DNA of 7,514 nt from Chromatiales bacterium (GTDB lineage: Bacteria; Pseudomonadota; Gammaproteobacteria; Thiohalospirales; Thiohalospiraceae). Shown in pieces: positions 6,201 through 7,514 of this stretch; the stretch's first letter is position 1; each line of letters opens with the position of its first letter. Where the stretch lies: contig JALSRO010000429.1 in NCBI GenBank assembly GCA_026984715.1, positions 1 to 7,514 on the forward strand. Direction: 5' to 3'. The translations under genes and the position numbers were made by a program. The notes below the pieces were generated by a model, which had not been told where the DNA came from, did no database searches, and was given only the letters and a program-made list of their open reading frames with translations.

Positions 6201-7329
6201 CAGTCAACGGATTGTCTGTAGGGCTCTCGGTACGCATGCCAAGGAAGCGGCTGTCCAGCTCTCCATTGTCCAGCTGCCGCAGCAGCGCATCCAGCCGGTT
6301 GCGCTCGTTTTCAAAAAAGGTTACTGCAGCCCGGTAGCTGGTAATGGCGCGTGCCACATCCCCCTCCCGCTCCAGCACATAGGGCAGCGCCAGTCTTGCC
6401 TCCTGCAGCACCAGATGGTGGGACCGTTTCGCCGCCAGCCCTTCGAGAATCTCCCTTGCCCGCTCCAGCTCGTTGGTATCTATGGCAATCCAGGCCCTGC
6501 CCAACAGAGCCTTGTCTGCGTACAGACCTTCATTGGAGACTGCCCGCAACATCTCCAACGCATCCCGGTATCCCTTCTTCTTTGCCGAGGTAAAACCGTG
6601 CATGGAGACCTTGCCATAGGCGGTGTGGGAGCCTGCATACTCTTCATACAGCAGGATGTAGCCAAATACGGTATTGAGGCGATCGGCAAACTGGGGATCT
6701 GCCTCGACATCGATTCCGATCCGTTTCTGGATACTGGCGAGGCCGGATATCCCTCCCGGCCAGGAGCCAATCTTGATACTGCCCATTCCGATATTGATTC
6801 GGGCGAAGGGGTACAGCTTCGAGGTGGGATGGATACTCCACAAGGCTGAAGATGAACCGGCATAGTTGTCCAGCTGGTAGAGAGAGACCCCCGTCAGCAG
6901 CAGACGCAGATACTCCTGCTCTCTGGGGAGTTGATGTGTCCCGATCCTGTCGAGCACATCCACGGCCCGGGCATAGTGCTGGCGCCGATAGTAGGCCTGC
7001 CCGAGGGCAAGAAGGTTCTCCGCCTGCTGTTGCGGCGTCGCAATCAAAGGAGGGGATGTGTAGAGATCCTGCGCTTCCTCAAACAACCCCCAGGAGGCGA
7101 ACAGCCCCGCAGCCAGCCTGAGGGAATCAGGCGCAGTGGGGGAGAAGATACCGCTGTCACGGGCAATGCGATAGCGGCGGATGGCCTCGAAACCATTCCC
7201 CAGATCCTGCAGATAGGAGAGTTCCTTACGGAGCAGCTCGGCACGGCCATCGGAAGTGGCACGGGAAGGTGGGGAGACTCCACTGCTCAACAGGATGAGA
7301 AGCAGCCAGACCAGCCTGCGTAGCTGCAT
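3256..7329 (-). CDS. Very large exported TPR-repeat protein
   Basis: 1357-aa protein of TPR-type alpha-helical repeats over nearly its whole length. The N-terminus MQLRRLVWLLLILLSSGVSP is a signal peptide, with probable cleavage near Ser-Arg-Ala (about 22-24), so the protein should be periplasmic. Clear TPR-like units include about 559-592 (DILYKLARAYEQEGQTAKAL), 598-625 (FRVAEGLFVQQNYRQAAANY), 716-745, 825-842 (LRAADWYRRYLADYP), 848-878, 935-960 and 1120-1152. Several end with the YPD/YP turn typical of BamD/YbgF-like TPRs. About 340-540 looks less repeat-like and more coiled. The C-terminus (about 1290-1345, ending LAEIFPARYLRPEK) may be a family-specific cap. The ATG at 7329 shares one base with the TGA of the preceding gene (TGATG); a TTG one codon earlier is less likely. 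No strong Shine-Dalgarno is present, which suggests reinitiation. AglT/PglI-type TPR proteins accompany the related myxobacterial motor, and this protein could be the analogous periplasmic scaffold. The resemblance is in architecture; I cannot claim orthology. Confidence 0.92.
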   Translation of the reverse strand: MQLRRLVWLLLILLSSGVSPPSRATSDGRAELLRKELSYLQDLGNGFEAIRRYRIARDSGIFSPTAPDSLRLAAGLFASWGLFEEAQDLYTSPPLIATPQQQAENLLALGQAYYRRQHYARAVDVLDRIGTHQLPREQEYLRLLLTGVSLYQLDNYAGSSSALWSIHPTSKLYPFARINIGMGSIKIGSWPGGISGLASIQKRIGIDVEADPQFADRLNTVFGYILLYEEYAGSHTAYGKVSMHGFTSAKKKGYRDALEMLRAVSNEGLYADKALLGRAWIAIDTNELERAREILEGLAAKRSHHLVLQEARLALPYVLEREGDVARAITSYRAAVTFFENERNRLDALLRQLDNGELDSRFLGMRTESPTDNPLTAYLSEMLLAPLSYRMLGDFEDINRLRLQLETWKQELPGLPPVAGPRISRESVTAELRRQQSVLEDIYIRFVTALRKQAHEQLAERRRRINHYLNQARYGFAELYGRQAQGGVDAKEALLAYNAYLKEAPKVTDEVRKHIIGRIADLELELGDEAKEVSPGVQVSGVQAYLTELEKNPREASNEDILYKLARAYEQEGQTAKALEALQRLIRSYPDSSYVEEARFRVAEGLFVQQNYRQAAANYTEILKTRANNPYYYHALYKRGWARFKLGDYPLALEDFFAVLEHYDSAAGLKSSANQELYADAQRAINMCFVDMGGPSSVRDFFARNRYQRYIETTYQSLADYYLDQERYSDAVQTWSTYVQQYPDSEYAPRYMLKIIATWEQQGFDDNLIAARRRLIDQYGLQRPFWKSHDPEQFGDVIAALKRNTRMLAEYYHLEARESGTKGDYLRAADWYRRYLADYPDDPDAAELSYLYAEILEEAGQYQNAVAEYLAVVDRYPRFGKRADAGYAAVLLAFQQAESAPLQEREQWRKQSFDTALKFAGLFPADSRASDVLLHLAADSYQRGEYADAIALAQRVVSRGKPSQKQQALLIIGHSQFETGKYLSAEHSYRALLQSGRVSKDMRREITRRMALSIYRQGEQARHSGNVAAAVRHFLRVRKEVPASSIVATAEYDAAAGLIEMADWPAAIEVLERFREEQPGHKLQHEVTRKLALAYLNSNQPVKAAEEYERLAVAESDVAKRSAALWKAAELYDDNNYLEQAAKLYKRYVKEYPSPFDVAIEARQKLVALYDRLGDGKQRDYWRKQIIDADRKAPVSNERSRYLAMTAAVEIADAKYHAYQAVQLTIPLKKSLRRKKKLLKQAIDAYALVADYGDAATITRAAYQIGEIYYDFSKALMKSERPRGLNGEELEQYNILLEEQAFPFEEKALEFYRSNRARITDGLYDQWIQKSLDRLAEIFPARYLRPEKQDAYVEALQ

Positions 7330-7514
7330 CAATCAACGACCCGCATGTCTATCGCAGGTGCCCGGCTGAAGGTGGAGTTACCGAGATGTATCTCCACCAT
7401 GCTGAACTGGCCCGGCTGCTGGGTAAGGCTCCACTGCTCCCGGTACCGGACAGGTTTGCCATCAGAGCCGCTTCCCGCAACAGTGGCAGCAAGGCGGTGT
7501 CTCCCCTGCAGCAG
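7329..7514 (-). CDS. C-terminal end of an unrecognised protein (partial)
   Basis: An open minus-strand frame enters from the right edge and ends with TGA at 7331-7329; 61 residues are visible. They read as a beta-rich, soluble end: LAATVAGSGSDGKPVRYREQ followed by WSLTQQPGQFSMVEIHLG and the end PAIDMRVVD. I do not recognise the family. The stop shares a base with the ATG of the large TPR gene, so the two are almost certainly in one operon and translationally coupled, which supports this frame as coding. The other frame ending near the same place (TGA at 7335-7333) is closed by TAA at 7380-7378. Location and function cannot be judged without the N-terminus. Confidence 0.7.
   Translation of the reverse strand: MLQGRHRLAATVAGSGSDGKPVRYREQWSLTQQPGQFSMVEIHLGNSTFSRAPAIDMRVVD

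Overview
This window is one strand of a single gene neighbourhood. Every gene I can support lies on the minus strand, so it reads from right (7514) to left (1). Base composition is GC-rich. The genes are short, tightly packed and Gram-negative in type (signal peptides, a lipobox, a TonB-like protein). My best guess is a gammaproteobacterium, possibly a free-living or sulfur-oxidising lineage. That is inference from family resemblance; the window has no taxonomic marker.

Right part (7514 to 2391), upstream cluster: (1) the last 61 codons of an unrecognised protein, whose TGA shares one base with the ATG of (2). (2) A very large exported TPR protein of about 1357 aa. (3) A 195-aa TPR lipoprotein whose start lies inside the end of (2). 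(4) A 97-aa exported protein of unknown function, starting 9 bases after (3). All four look cotranscribed.

Middle (2390 to 2083): a 308-base gap without a credible gene. It holds a hairpin just after the 97-aa gene and two dyad symmetries just before the next cluster. This suggests that the second cluster can be controlled separately, but I could not find a convincing -35/-10 pair.

Left part (2082 to 1), downstream cluster: a TolQ/ExbB-type proton-channel protein, two different ExbD/TolR-type proteins in tandem, and the N-terminal 125 residues of a TonB-like energy transducer that runs off the window. The junctions are 3 bases, a 4-base ATGA overlap and another 4-base ATGA overlap, so translational coupling is likely.

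Together these look like a proton-motive-force-driven inner-membrane motor (one ExbB-like, two ExbD-like) with a Pro/Lys-rich arm that reaches across the periplasm. The TPR proteins, one probably anchored in the outer membrane, could be scaffold or load. The gene content resembles the myxobacterial AglR/AglQ/AglS motor with its AgmX/PglI-type and TPR partners more than a classical ExbB-ExbD-TonB iron-uptake system. No TonB-dependent receptor or TolA/TolB/Pal gene is visible. The most striking molecular detail is that the first ExbD-like protein has Asn where the proton-binding Asp of ExbD/TolR normally sits, while the second keeps Asp. The cargo and physiological role cannot be told from this window.
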